DNA of 64,000 bases from Gymnorhina tibicen (lineage: Eukaryota > Chordata > Aves > Passeriformes > Artamidae), in contig VXAZ01008276.1 in assembly GCA_013399875.1 (NCBI GenBank), forward strand, positions 694,495 to 758,494, given 5' to 3'. Each line of letters opens with the position of its first letter. The stretch's first letter is position 1. This document shows, one piece after another, positions 11,889 through 25,581 of the stretch. Both the position numbers and the translations under genes were made by a program. Under the pieces are notes generated by a model, which searched no databases, was not told where the DNA came from, and saw only the letters and a program-made list of their open reading frames with translations.

Positions 11889-14332
11889 GTAAGTGAGTGC
11901 CTTCTGCTATTATCACATGCTCGGTATTTTTTTCAATTAAAAACTAAACTGTAAAAATAATTGTAGACCCGGCATGGTCAATATACTTAGCAGCTTGTGT
12001 AACAGATAAAGTAATTCCTTCTCAGGGAATGCTGAGGTGGAAAGGGCAAAACCCTTGAATAGCCAAGAACGTCCCAGGCATTCAGAAAATCGTGTCCTTC
12101 ATTTTTGGTCTGTGACTGGTGTAAGCATGAACTGCCTTCTACACTCTATAGCTGTAACCATCTGTCCTGAGAAGTAGGACCATTGTCTCAATTGAAATTC
12201 CATGCTTCTAACCAGAATTTCTTCTAGAGAAGAGCAGATCTCTAACAGTAAAGGAAGGACTTTAAATCTCAGAGTGGGTAGGAATAGATACCTCGTGGCA
12301 TATATGTGAAATAGCTGGAGTCATTTCAAAGGCTAAGTGAAATTTTTAGTTGAAGACCACATGAAAACCTCAGTCTGGAACTATGTGTGAATTGAACCTG
12401 GGTGTGACTAAATGGCTTCTACAGAAGAAGAGAAAGGAAAGAAAGCAGAGAGGCAAAAGATCCTGTTTTATTTCCAGACCTACTTTGGGAAAAGTTTCTA
12501 ATTTTTTTTCAACACTTACCTAACTAAAAAAAATACTTGCTAGTCAGAAATGGATTATATACTTCCAGGCTGGCATGGTGTTAATTCTGTTTATCTGTTT
12601 GATTAGCTCAATGAAAATTAAACAAAACATTTAAAAATCCTTTTGGATCTTAAAATTTCAAGTTTTTCATAATATTTATGAATATCACGTAGATACTTCA
12701 GCTCTCACATTCTGGAAAAATTCCTGCTGCAGGTGAAAACGAATGAGCAGGGTTGGACTCTGCAGTGAGAGGGTCTTTGTGCCTGCCCAGAACCTTACTG
12801 AGAGGAGCAGGACACTGCTCCCAGTTTAGCCTGAGCATCACTGACATCCCCTGGCATTTCTGTGCTAGGGACTTAGACAGACACAGCTGAGCTACCTCCG
12901 TCTGGATGGTCTGGGGAGGTGATGGAGCAGTGCTGCATGGAATTGAGTAAGCCTTGTTGAGAGGCCTTTATCTCTGCTGGTGCAGAGTTAAATTGGCAAA
13001 AAGTCAGAGAACTCTCTGGTGTTCAGGCATTAGAATAGTGAAGCACAGTATAGTTTGTAGGTTTTCTTTGAGGGCCTGGGCTGCAGAACTCTGAAATGTA
13101 CCATTTAATCTCTGCATGATATGGAAAGGTATGTGGGAAAACCTCAGGTATTGTGAGGATGCTTAAATTTAGAACTGGTCAAGGTTCTGTACCTATTGAC
13201 AGCAGTGTCAAATTATAGAAGCAGTTAATTTTTTTAATGTCTGTCTTTCCCTTTCTTTATAGCAAAGAATGTATGTGCTGCATCAAGATATAAAGCCCTT
13301 GCTGGCATTATTATGAGATGGAACTTTCTCCTTCAATATCATTTTAATAATAGTAAAATACATGAATGACCTATACCTTAGAGTTCAATGATTTTAAAAC
13401 CATTCTTTCATGGGTATGTCATCATACCTATCTTGATAGCCGAGAATCCTAATAATCAAGTAGCTTAGTAAGCAAAATGCACCAGAGGCATTGTGGTAGT
13501 AAAAGTTCTGCAAGCCATGGTCACTCCAAGTGCCAGGAATATTTAGACTCTGCAATCAAAGTATGATCATCTTCTGTGCTGAAATACAAAGGAGTGTAAA
13601 CTCTCAATGTGGCTGTCTCCCCTTCATGTAAGAAAAACCACTGAACCTCTATGGGCTCAGTAAAAATGATGCCTTCAGTTTCAGGCCCAAATCTAACTAC
13701 AGGAGCCACTGTGCCATGTGTCACATTTATTGGAGAGGAAAAGCTTAATCTCACTTTTCTTTCTGAAATTTTGCTTTACTCAGGAAATGGCACCTCATCA
13801 CTTTTTGAAGTTCACAGCTTGGACAGCTACACCACTCATATTTCTCCCCTGTCTTTATTTGCATTAACATACCTATGACCCTTGCTCTTGTTTCTTTTCG
13901 TACCCATTTATATGGCAGACAGCACCCCTAAGGTTGAAATTATAAATTCAGTAAAAAAATCTACATCCTAACAACAGTTTGAGCTGAATGGTAGCACATA
14001 TCTGAGGTAACAGTGGTTCTGGATCTCAGTAGGACTCTTCCTGTGCTTCCTCTCTCTTGTCTCAGCTATTGAACATAAACCAATAGCCAATAGATCTGTG
14101 AGACTGCAGGAAAGCATTACAGTTGTCCAACCCAGTAATGCTTTTAAATATGCATTTGGTTTATGACTCTGACATTGTCCCATGTAAATGGAAAATGCCA
14201 GAGCAGCTTTGATAAGTCGGTTAAAATAAACACAATATATTCAATTTAGCCTATATTCCAAATACTTTCATCCCTGTATCCATGCTATTTTATCTAAAAC
14301 AGAATAAATGCAAATAGAATATTCTACAAAAA

Positions 14333-14347
14333 GTTCCTACTAGGAAC
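14333..14347. repeat. Near-perfect 15-bp palindrome
   Basis: gttcctactaggaac has 7-bp complementary arms around a single central base. The segment ttcctactag recurs a few bases downstream, so local duplication is likely. Confidence 0.8.
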
Positions 14348-15689
14348 AATTCCTACTAGCAATTCAAAGTTCAAGCCCAAAGTCAGGGATAAAGATCCAA
14401 AGGATACCTTAAGGGAGAGAGTAGTAAGCACTGGGCCTTGCACGGTGTTCTTGTACAAACCCACAACCCCCACTGGAATCACTGCAGAGAAGGCAGTAAT
14501 ATATTCAGAGCAGGGCTTGTGTGAATGTGAAGCATGTTTGCATAATGTACATGTCAGGATAAGAAGGAGATAATGACTGCATGAAGAAGAAAGATGATAT
14601 GAAAACTTTACTGGAGGGAATGAAAAGTAAGTCCTAAAAGAAAAATATAAAGAGAGAAAGGGTGAAGAACTAGTTGCTGTTACAAAAGAAAGGGCAGAAC
14701 CCTGAGGTACTTCTCGGTTTCATTGCTGTAGACAAATATTTTGTGTACAGGTATGATTAAACATGTGCTTTCTTCTCATTGTATGAGCACAGCACACACA
14801 TACCCAGTACCTCGATATCCACAGGCTCAAGCTCTGTGTGTCTGCAGCCTCTCACTGGGGCCGTGCTCCTGCTGCCTCAGTTACAGAGCTCTGAGTGAAC
14901 CCTCCTGGGGCTCACTGAAGTGACAGGGCACAGCCTGTAACAAAGAAGGACCAGACCTCTCTTTGTCAACCAGAAACAGCTGGGAAATATCATTAATAAA
15001 GAACAGAAACATCATTTGGATTGTTGCAAACTCTTAGAGTTGCCATGGAACACATGGAAACAATGGTGCCTGTCTCCTCTTTGTGAGTCTTTGCTTTTGT
15101 GTGAAAGGCCTCAAGAAAGAGGAGCTGTGTGGAATTTGAGTGAAAAGGCTATAATCAGATATTCCCACTGAGGGTGGGGGAAGGAGGAGTAAGCGAGATT
15201 GGGGTTTTTAAAGTGAAGATTGTGCCAAAACGTACTTGCTTTCAGCTAAGTACTACTCTAAGGAATGTCTGCCCATGTTAGCTGTAAGACTGTCCTTGGC
15301 CACTTAACACAGATGAAGGATATAAAGCTTTCCCATCAAAGCAAAATTTGACCCTTGCACCAAATCTGACTACCAAGGATCCAAGCAGAGAGATCCCATG
15401 AGGGAAAGGGGAAACTCCCCCTCTCCAAGCCCTATTGACTGCAGAATTGCTGAAGTGGTCCCCTTCATGGTGAACAGTCTGCTAGCTCCGGGTCTGCATG
15501 ACATAAGATCATAAAAGATCCAGTCTTTCAACAGATCTTTTCTCTGTCAGTGGTTCCAGCTTCCTATCTTCTGAAGAGTAGTGTGGAATAATCACTGAGA
15601 CAGCTCTTTCTTCCTAAGAAAAACCATACAGGCCAAGTCCCTCTGAGGCTCAGTCTGATACAGGGCAGGCAGTCTCTTGTTTTAGACTT

Positions 15690-16330
15690 CTTGAGTTTCA
15701 TAGACTCAGAGGATAACTTAGGTTGGAAGCAATGTCTGGATGTCTGCAGTCATCCAGAACTCTGGGAAATCTGTTCCGGTCTTAACCACCCTCACTACAA
15801 AGACTGTCTTTCTGTTTATCCAATTGGAATTTCCCTTGCTTCACCTTTGCCTCCCATCCTTTCCCTATGCAGCCCTCAGAAGGTGGCTCTATGTTCTCTG
15901 TACTCACCTGAAGACAGCACTTAGCTCCACTCCCATCTACAAGAGAAAGCTCAGCTTCTGTTTCTTCTCATGTGTGACAGCCCTCAAATTATCCTGGTGG
16001 TTCTCTGCTGAGCTGTCTCCTATCCGTCTTCCCTGTACTGGAGTCCAAAACAAAACACTCTATTCCAGATGTCACCTCTCAAATGACAACAAAAGACTTA
16101 ATGGCTTCTCTTGGTTTGCTCACTGTGCTTCCATGAACACAATATGGTTTGCAGTCACCCTTCATAGCTACTCTTGTGAAGTCCCATTCTGATTTGTGCT
16201 CCATTTGATATCCCCAAGACTCCGGGGGTTTTCTGCACGTACTTGTGCAGCCAGCCATGCTTCTGTGGGACTGCTGCATAGGGTTGCTCTACTTTTCCAA
16301 ATGTACCTCAGTATTAGCTGTGTATTATGA
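15690..16330 (-). mobile_element. CR1-like LINE fragment, 3' end, antisense
   Basis: On the + strand the start reads like the reverse complement of a CR1 3' tail: tcatagactcagagg, then aacttaggttggaag and catccagaactctgg. Further blocks resemble the diverged antisense 3' region of CR1 (ttggaatttcccttgcttc, tattccagatgtcacctctc), ending in gcatagggttgctctac. The insertion is truncated and heavily mutated, with no intact reverse-transcriptase frame. The open frames across it are remnants or chance. Assignment is from remembered CR1 consensus, and the boundaries are approximate. Confidence 0.6.
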
Positions 16331-17619
16331 CCATTGTAAGCTGAAGCACCAATGAGCTGATGCTACTGAGTGAGTGCATGAAAACTGGGCTGCTGAAGTC
16401 TTAAATGAACATCTGCCCCCCCTTGCTTTTTTTTATCTTTTACATCTTAGAAAGAAGCAGGGAGAAGGACCTAATTTCAACTTCTGCAAGGAACAGTGTT
16501 CTCTTTGCTAGATTCTATTTTTAATAAACTGTGCAGAGGTGCATCTTCCAGAATTAATGTCTGTCATAGATATTTTCTATTTTGATAATGGAAGACTGCT
16601 TAAGTATTTGGAAAAATCTTGACACTATGGTAACAACCTATCAGAGCAACACATTGAGCAGCAGAGGGTGTAGAACTATTTGCATTTTTCCCCTCTTGAA
16701 ATCCTTTTGACTTTTTTGATCAGCATTCTCAGTGGCAGCCAGGGCCAAGATGCCTATGCACGGGAGCACTGACATCATTAAGTTGGGCTTATCTGTGATT
16801 TTTTATTTGGTTTCACTTGGGTTCTCTCGAATTGCAATGCCAAAACCACATTTTTGATATTCAGAATGCAGCATGTTTGTAGTCACTTACTCATATTTTT
16901 CAGGCTCTCTACTACATTTGGCAAGGCCTGATTTTTCTGGAATTTAAAGCTCTCTTAGTGTGCAATTCAAACAACAAATGTATTTACAGAAAACGTAGGC
17001 CAAGTTTGATCTTTGTGGCTGCAGTGAGAATTTTGCTTGAATAAAGCTGAGATTAAAAATGGGGTTTGGATCAGAAAAAGTAGAGTAATTGTAGTTTTGA
17101 GCAAGTGAAGTTACAAAATGCGAACAACTGATAATAGTGGTGTTAGGAAAAATCATTCCAGGATGATCCCTGTTTTAAGAGGAAAAACGTTGGTGTTGTT
17201 ATTAGCTGCTCAGTTTGCATAACCTTCCCTGGTTGGGGAGACAGGACTTCTCCATATTTCAGCTGGAGACACAGGTGGTTAGTTTGGCTCGATTCATTCC
17301 AGTATGTCTATGAGCACAGGGATGCTGAATTTACAGTAACCATGTCAGATCACTTCATGGAAATCAGTGCTCAAAATTCAGCTTCTAATTTAAAAACCCT
17401 CACAGAATCAAGGTTTTTCTTTTGTGCATCTGTGTTTAACTGCAGTGACTAACAGTTTGGACAAAGAAGTCTCTTCTGACATTTAAATTCAAGTGTGAGG
17501 AATAAGTCATCATACTTGATTCTCACAGGCAGTCAAGAATCCTCTCCTTTGCCATTCCGCACCATTCTACAAATGAATATTCAAATTCTGTCTGCATATG
17601 ATCACTAAATGCTGAGACT

Positions 17620-17661
17620 ATAATAGTATAATATATCATAGCATATCATATCATATATAAT
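17620..17661. repeat. AT-rich simple repeat, CATAT-type
   Basis: This is imperfect repetition of catat/atatc units in an AT-only stretch. It is a low-complexity sequence. Confidence 0.7.
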
Positions 17662-20600
17662 TTCTAAATTCATTTTTAAAAAACTGGATCTTAAATGGTT
17701 TTACTTGAAAACCAGGAAAATTGTTTTTGTTTCTATACATAGACATACACATATACAAGAAAAATTTTTTAAAGAGAAAAAGGAGTATCAAGAAATATCG
17801 AATACCAATCCAGATATTTTTGTTGAGCACAAGATTAGATTTTCCATCATAACTTTCTATGAAAGTAGACATTCTCCATTCAAATGTCTGATATCAAGAT
17901 TCCACCATCACATGATTTTTTTTTTTCCTTCACTCTTAACTGTACTGTTTTAGCAGTCCTTCTTTGTGCCTCCTAAAGAAGGATGGGTTGGGCTGAATTA
18001 ATAACATTTTTGCTCAAATGCAGCACTACCAAGAAATGTTCAACCTTCCTTTACAGAGTTTACCAGGGTAGGATGCAACTCTAGAGTCAGAGATTTAGTT
18101 GTCTCATTGCTATACCTATCCAAACATTATTCTAAAAGTGAGGAGACACTCACCCGAGAGCTTCAGGCATGCAGTAGTTGTGGTTACTAAGCTCTGCAAG
18201 ACTGGGGATATTTTTTTATTTTCATAGGTATTTTGGTAGTTTGGCAAAGGCTAGAGGGGAGTTCAGTGAGGTTATGGGTGTGTTTATTACTTTCTGCTGG
18301 AAGCTTAATGGAATATACAAATGGGGTTTGCTGATAGGGAACAGTACTGAGTTTATAATCTAGCTGTTCTTTCTCACTGGAGGGCTATGGATAGACTTTA
18401 CAGCCTGGAAATGAAACACTTGTAGCTATGTGCTCCAGCAGAGCAAAGCCAAATATTGTTTGGCTTCAATTTACTGTGAGGTGCTGTGGGATTCTTCTAG
18501 ATTTTGGAACTCTTTCTGAAAGGGAAAATGGGGCCAGGTTAAGGGTAACAAAAACCAAAATCTTCTCTGTTACAGAACTCTCCATAAACTAAGCAGATAA
18601 CTTTACAAGGCTCATCTGCTGCTGTACCAGCTAAGCTCTTGGCTTTCCAGGTGATAACTTTTGTATTAATTTAGGCTTAATTCATGTATAAGGAAAGTAA
18701 TATTTTTTTCCTAATTAAAATATTGTTTTCTACTGCATGTTCCCATCAAATGACATAAAAAAACCCCAGGTCCATCTTTCCTTCACACACCACTTGTAAA
18801 TAGCAAATGCTTGACCTCTCCACAAGCAAGAATAAAAGCTTTATTTTTGGTACAAACAAAAACTTGTGAGGGGGAGTGTTAAAGTATCTCGGTGCTGTAG
18901 AAATTAACTGAGGGAGAAAGAGGGAAAAATTATATAGACCACTTGGCCTCCTCAGTGGTAAAACCCCCTGAACATCAAATAATTCAATATTTTCTTCAAT
19001 AAGAACTGACTTCAATAATTTCTAACAATCTTTTCAAGCCAGATATTCAGCCTATGAGTGGAAATAAAGACAAAACTAGTAAGCAGACATTCATTGAATG
19101 TAGCATAACCGTTGTACGAGTACAGTGCCTGTGCTGGTACCCTTTTTTGAGGTTTTGGCTGCTTCCATGTCCCATCTTGGAGTGAATGCAGGCATTTTCT
19201 TTCAGTCATGAGACAGTATTGCTCCAGTTTTGCATTGACTTGAAGAAACTCAACAGAGATGATTTAGCTGAAAAATCAAGCTAAGTCTCTCCAGATTTCT
19301 CCAAAGAAGGCAGATGAGCACTGAGCCCTGGCAGGAAAAGAACTGGTGTTTAGTTGTTAATGTGCAGCTCAGGTGCCCAAAGTAGTCCAAACCGTCCTTT
19401 GGTCAGTCTAAATCTGAGATCATTCCATTTCAGTCTGTGGAGTTGCCACCTGCAACTCAGAGCTGCAGCTGCAAGGGGTGGTTGCTGCTTCTCATTTTGT
19501 TCAAAGGTGTGCAGTGAATCCAAAATGGATTTGTAAAGTATAAGTTTAGAGAAGCTTGAAAGTATACACCCACTGTGATACCTGGGTTGGGGAATTCTGC
19601 ACAGGGAGTAAAGAGGGAAGAGGCTTCCTCATAGCCACAACTCAGAGAGTTCTGGCAGGTCTAAAAGTTATAAAGTATTAAAAAAAGCACCTCCTATTTG
19701 TATGACTTGTGAAATTATGAATAAGGAGCTGGATTAAATCAAGACACTGATATAAAATAGTGTTTCCCAGACCACTGTCACTCACACAGAGTGGAAAGTT
19801 CTTCCAAGAGTACTTTGATGCCTTCAAGTATGTGTTGCTGCAAGTTCAGTCAGAACTTGTAGCTATTTCGCAATAAGCATCTGACATTGTTTACTGCAGC
19901 AGAGCTGATCATGCAGAAAACAGTTTCTCTTCTCATGAACAGATGTGCCAAGCAGCAGGGTGTAATTATTTGTATCGTCCAGAAGAACCCCTCAGCATAC
20001 TAAGGAAAGAAATGCATGATAGGAACACCAAAGGTGTGGGGCTGCAGAGACAAACAGAACCTGGAATTACAGGAGATTCATCTAAAATAAAAAGGATGTT
20101 TAATTTGGTATTTCATACCCAGCAGGTTCTCCAGGAATCCATCAAAAAATTTAAATCATGCGCTCTTCTGAAAAACATGCAAATGACATTTGTTGCGAAA
20201 CAGGCAAAACACTCAAGTCCAGATATTTCCCAAGAAACCCTGCCCTGGAAGGGTTTGTTTGTGTGGTTTTTGTTTGGTTTTGTGGGTTTTTTTACAAAGT
20301 GTCTTCCCAGTGGCCTTGAAAGTCAAAGCTTCAACTGCAGGAATGAATACTCTTGAATAGAGCTCCTAGTATCTTCTTCCCTGATATTCATGCATCCTTT
20401 AAGAATTAACATGCAGCGTGGCTTCCAGAGATTGCCAATCCCCTATTTCTCTGGCTATGGATCATCCATACCCCTGTGCAAAAAAGCTTCCTTGGCTGCA
20501 GCATCATTTGCAGTCTCAAGTTTGCAGGTCTGCTCTTGCAGTCCACAATGACTTTCAGAGAAAACATCTTTACAGAACTGGTGAAATGGAAAATATGCAT

Positions 20601-21589
20601 CTCTCATGGCCCCTTATCCTGAAATCCACTGCCTTTCTTAGTACATTCTATCTTTCCAGAACAATTCCAGGCTACAGAGAAGATGAAAGCAGAAGGAGGT
20701 ATATTGACTCTGATGTATTAGTTCATTTTCTACCTCTTACAGATATTTTTCCACGCTGCATGAGAAACCTGCACACCAAGCCTATAAGTGGGGAAGGCAT
20801 CTCCACTTCAGCCCAAGCTGTGCATTGCTCCAGGCCATACATACCTGTATGGCTTTGCTAGGTAGTGAGCCAGGCCACGTTTCCTTCTGAGTCAAAATCA
20901 GCAACACTGTGACCTCTACCAGGTACACGTGGACTTGTGAACTGTTTGCAAAGTGCTTCGAGCTGCTTCGTGGTGAAAGGTGTAATGAAATTTAAAACAG
21001 AGGAGGAAAAACCTATTCCACTACAGTAGCATGAAGCTACCTGCAACCTGCAGTCTCTTTAAACTGACACATTTACTCTTAGACAGATCAAACGCTGAGC
21101 AACACTGGGAAGTGTACAAGCAGCAAGCAGCTCATTGGAGCAGGAAGAAAGTGGGTGACTCAGATCTCCTAGCTGTTACCTTGAAAAATTCAAAATATGC
21201 CAGCTCAAAGGCTGCTTTGTTCTCCCACCTATCACCATTTTACATACCCCACTTCTGAGCCAGTTGATCAAATGGTGCTCTTGTATCTGACAAGTCTTTC
21301 ACAGAGCACAACTGGTTTTGGCCTGAAATGTTCTGTAAAGACACCAGCTTTCATGGTGGCCCTGGGGCAGATGGGGCGCTCGGTGGAGACAGAACCTACG
21401 AAAGCTGGTCCGGTCAGGTAACCAGGTCCTACAGTGAGAGGCAGACGACATTTAAATAGTACACAGAGCTTTTCTTCTGAGTATTAAGATGACAGTGAAT
21501 CTTCTAAGGTGTGTCCCTAGTCTTGGCTTTCTTTAAAATACTGATTCTCTAAGAACTCCATTACATTTGACTCCATATTCCATACATTT

Positions 21590-22025
21590 GACTACGATGA
21601 CAAACTGCAGCAAGTCCAGTGCATGGCTACCAAGATGGACAGGGGCTGGGACATTTGCCCCATAAAGAAGAAACTGAGCTCATTTAGCCTAAGTTAGAGG
21701 GGGTTTGATGGGAGACTGCCAAGAAAGAAAAGCCGAGCTCTTCACAGTAGCGCATGGTGAGAGGACAAAATTGACAGACATAAACTATAATTTAAAATGG
21801 TCTGACTTGATATAAGCAAAAACTTTCTCTTCATGAGGACAGTCAAGCATTGGAACAGGTTGTCCAGAGATGCTGGATGTATAATATTCATCCTTGGAGC
21901 TTTTAAAAACCTAAGTAGATAAAGCCCTGAATACTCTGATTTGAGCTCATAGCTGACCTTGCTTTGAGTAGGAATTTTGACTAGAGACATCTTCTGGTCC
22001 CTTCTAACCTAAGTTAGTCTAAATT
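21590..22025 (+). mobile_element. CR1-like LINE fragment, 3' end, sense
   Basis: In the sense direction the block order matches a CR1 3' end: gcaagtccagtgcatggct, a gagctcatttagcctaagtt segment, then agcattggaacaggttgtcc, gatgctggatg, and a tail with tcttctggtcccttctaac. This corresponds to the C-terminal coding end and 3' UTR of the element, but with stops and indels throughout. No terminal octamer repeat is preserved. It is 5'-truncated, as is usual for CR1. Family assignment is from memory; subfamily is unknown. Confidence 0.65.
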
Positions 22026-23204
22026 TTGTGTTGCTATAAATAACAATCCTTACAGCAGAACATATTCTGCCCCCAGTCCATTCCTTTCAGCCTTTTTTTG
22101 CTTTCAGTTTTCTACCACTGTTTCTGATTCTATTATCTTGGTCCCCATCACTCCATCCCCAACCGTTACTTTCCAGGCAGTTGGTCTTTCTCCTCACCTT
22201 TTGTTGAAATATGGAATCTGCAATAAAAAGGTCTTTCTAAAGAAAAATTAGGATTATTTCACTTCCTTCTGAAGCAAGGACTTTATGCATGAAGATGGCT
22301 TTTAAAATGCTAATTAGCCTCAATTCTTAGTCTTCTCCATACCTTAAAACGGAAAACAATCACTTTCCTTTCTGTAATACACTGATTGGGCACTTCCTTG
22401 CTCTTCGCAACACCCCCTCTCCCCAGCTAACCACTCTCTAGCTGAAGCTTAGCAGCAACCAAAACTGAAATGTGAAAAGACCACAACTGCCACTCCTTTT
22501 TGATGCCCCCATTATTGAGAGCATGGGTTCTTTTATCTCTTATATGGTATTTATGTGTACGCTGCAAATTTTGACCAGGATGATGTCACTGGTAAAAAAA
22601 CCAAAACCACCTGATCTGCAAAAAGACAATGACTAACAGTGAAACCTCTGCAACAAGAACTTGAGGTCCCGTACAGGCACAGTGACTGACCCAGAGGCTG
22701 CACCAGTGATGCCTTTTCATAGCTTGTTGATGTATGAGAGGGTTGCTATTCTTCAGACTTAAAATGAAAAACAATTTCTTTTTAATTGCTCACGTTCCTT
22801 TCTTTCATCCTTACTACCCACTCATTGATGAAAACAAGGAAAGATTCATTTTACCGAGGAATAGGAATTATTTTCAGAGTTCTGTTTGCCTATTTTATTT
22901 AACCCAAGTGGGACTGCACATGAAGACATTAGGTGTGTTCCTTGTGAATAATCTTCTTATATTTGATTTTGGGAGGGGAAAGAGTTAGTGTTTATGCAAC
23001 CTCAATGGAAAATAAGTATCATCAAACAAAAGTAGGAAAGAGGAGAACCTATCTGAAGTTGTTCTCTCTTGCAAATCATGTCATGTGGTTTATGCAGTTG
23101 TCCTCCTTTGTTCATCAGAATGTGAATACAGCTGCTTTCAGCTTCTTACCCTTTTAATAACATTCAGAGTGAAATTGCTCTTCATCACTCCGTTGTCACA
23201 CTCA

Positions 23205-23540
23205 GATAATTTAGGATGGAATTGACCTTAGGTCCAATCCCCTGACAAAAACCAAGCTTACTTCAAAAGGTGGAGCACGTTATGTGGAGCCTGCTGGTCA
23301 TGTTTTGAATGTACCTCAGTGTCCATCTCTGAGAAGCAGCATTAGTATCCAAGTGCCAGCTGGGTTTCAAACCAATGGTCATTGCTTTCTGAGCCCAGCA
23401 GGAGGGAGGGTGTACCACCTTCCAAGTCCTTCCGAGATGAGTGACTTAACCAGCTTTCAGTAATCTTCCTATGAATGTTGTCTTGTCTGGCCCATACAGA
23501 AATCCATAGTTCAAGCTAAGCATAACACAGTACCTGTCTA
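23205..23540 (-). mobile_element. Probable old CR1-like fragment, antisense
   Basis: The + strand begins ttaggatggaattgacctta, then ggtccaatcccctgac, and continues with a diverged stretch containing gttttgaatgtacctcag and ccatctctgagaagcag. This order resembles an antisense CR1 3' region. Divergence is high and the right boundary is a guess. An unrelated repeat is possible. Confidence 0.42.
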
Positions 23541-24059
23541 ACCTGCCTGCTACTCAGACCTTCTCATTCAAAGATGTTAAAATACCTTTTAAGCTTGATT
23601 TCTAGAAAGCAGAATTTTTATTTCATTCTAGATGTGGAAAAATGCACTTGCTGACAGGTTACAGGGTGTGACTGTTCACGCGGTGTCAGGGACAGCTGGG
23701 AGACAGCTCACAGCCCCCTGCCGTGCCCTGCCCTGGGCTGTTCTACACTGCTTGCAGCACAACCACGACTATCTGAAAAGCATCTTCTTGCCGTCACCAT
23801 TCAGATGGCTCAAAAATTCAGGTATCACGAAGGGAGAACAGCCTCAGAGAGGCCGGCACCAGCGAGCACTGCCAGAGTCAGAAGCCTTACGGATGGTTGA
23901 GTATCCTGGAATACTCATAAGGAAATGTTCTAATCCCCCTTTGGCACCTTTCCAAAACACCCTTAGCTGTGGCCAAAGGATCATTTGTGTGTGATGCCCC
24001 ATCAGACCGGTGCAAAAGCCTCACTTCTGGTTTCATTCAGACGCTGAATGATCCCATCC

Positions 24060-24480
24060 TGCTGTTGATCGCACTTTAACACGCAGCACGCCTGGCTGGG
24101 GCTGTACGGTTTTAAACCCTTCCGCTCTCAGACCCGAGCCGCCGGCTTTGCTTCCCACACGCCAGAGAGGGGAGAAAAACCTCATCCCGACTACTTTTGA
24201 AATACAAACAAACGCGAGAGAAGGAGCAGGCAAAGCGTTTATCAGCAGCGCCCGGTGCCGCAGTGAGCAGAGCCGGCACAGCGGGCACGGAATCCCCGCA
24301 CGGCCGCGGCTCCCGCAGTGCCCGCGGCAGGCACCGGGTGGCGCCCGCGCTCCGCCCGCGCCCGGCCGGGCCCGCAGCCGGAGGCACGGCCCGGGCTGGC
24401 CTTGGGCCGCTGAAGGGAAACGTGCCTGAGGGGAAGCGACAGCTCAGCTCATCGCAACCACAGCTTCATTTCGAGCCCCT
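24060..24480. promoter_or_regulatory. CpG island inside SLC9A9 intron 4
   Basis: By hand I count roughly 44 CpG dinucleotides here, about 27 of them in 24241-24420, while neighbouring lines hold almost none. The core is about 80 percent G+C and includes a CCGCCC GC-box at 24352-24357. CpG clusters of this kind in bird introns are usually promoters (of an alternative transcript, nested gene or lncRNA) or enhancers kept unmethylated. No TATA box, clear first exon or convincing conserved protein is visible on either strand. The open frames through it (for example 24197-24688) are expected from high GC lowering stop frequency. It could also be a GC-rich insertion. Confidence 0.7.
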
Positions 24481-25542
24481 GGTTTCTATTCAGAGCTTCT
24501 CTAGGCTGGTCCTGGGGACACCAGGCCGCATGGGGGGCCTAGTCTGGGGCATCCAGATCCAGGATATGCTCCAGTTCCAAATCAGGAGGAGCCAGCGCCA
24601 GCTCCAGCTCTCTTGTTTATCCTGTGACAGAGCAGTTCCCAAAGTCTGCAGCCGCCAGGACTCTCACTCCTCTCTTCTCAGACTTTGAGCACGGGTTGTA
24701 CTGGGTTTACTACAAGTTACTAAACAAGCATCATCCTTTACATGTCGCTCATCAAACACAGATCTACCCAGGGGTTCTGAATAACACAGTAAATGAAACA
24801 ATTCTGATGAACAATCGTTAGAAAACTTGGGATGTCTTGGGGATACGAGGGAGTCTCTTAGCTAAAATTGTTGTCCAGTCTGCAAAAATATCAGAGTGTT
24901 ACTAATCAGTCTGATTTTCAAAAGTTTTCACATAGTTTTCTAAGCAGGGACATAGTTACTGGAGTTGTGACACAGTAATTTAAGGACATCACTAACAAAG
25001 TTACACAATTTGTGGGAACACTTGGAAGACTGGAAGTGACTCAGAAGCCTGCAGGGGTTGTTACAATGCCCTCCTAATAAAAGGAATAGACTGCAAAACC
25101 CTTTACAGTTGCAACCTCTCACTGGCAAATTGCAGCCTCATTAGTAATCTTGGCAAGATGACGGGGGTTTTACATTACTGATCCTCTTGTTAGCCCCTCA
25201 AGTGTGCCACTGAAGCGCTCTTTCGGGAGCAGTTTGTGGAAGTGAATGTTGTAAATATATTGCCTTTATAGACAAACAGACGCTCTCTGTCTTTGGGGCC
25301 ATCAAACTGGAGCATTCACGAACTCGCAACTCACTTAAAAATAAATGGGAAGAGAAGGTAGTAGTTAAACCTGCCAAAAATTAGGATCTAATGATAATTG
25401 TAAGCACATAAATTTTGTAGTATTTTCCCGGTGAGCCAAGACACATACAGTAACATAAAGTAGCTTCTTTTCCCCATAAAACTGTCTCTTTAGTGGTGTG
25501 GATGTTCTAGATAAGTTATAATTGTTCTATATGCAAGGATGA

Positions 25543-25581
25543 TGTACATACATACATACACACACACCCTTTTTTTTTTTT
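25543..25581. repeat. (ACAT)n(AC)n microsatellite followed by poly-T
   Basis: Several tandem catacata-type units pass into a short CA run, then a T-run of about 11 bases. Confidence 0.9.

Noticed and set aside
15740..16192. 150-codon open frame in intron 4
   Set aside because: It overlaps the antisense CR1-like fragment and is read in the wrong orientation for a LINE protein.
20418..20861. 147-codon open frame in intron 4
   Set aside because: No motif, no splice or promoter context and no similarity that I recognise. Treated as chance.
24148..24688. Open frames through the CpG island (93 and 163 codons on +, 91 on -)
   Set aside because: High G+C removes stop codons. The translations are Arg/Pro/Ala/Gly-rich without any domain, so the island is annotated instead.
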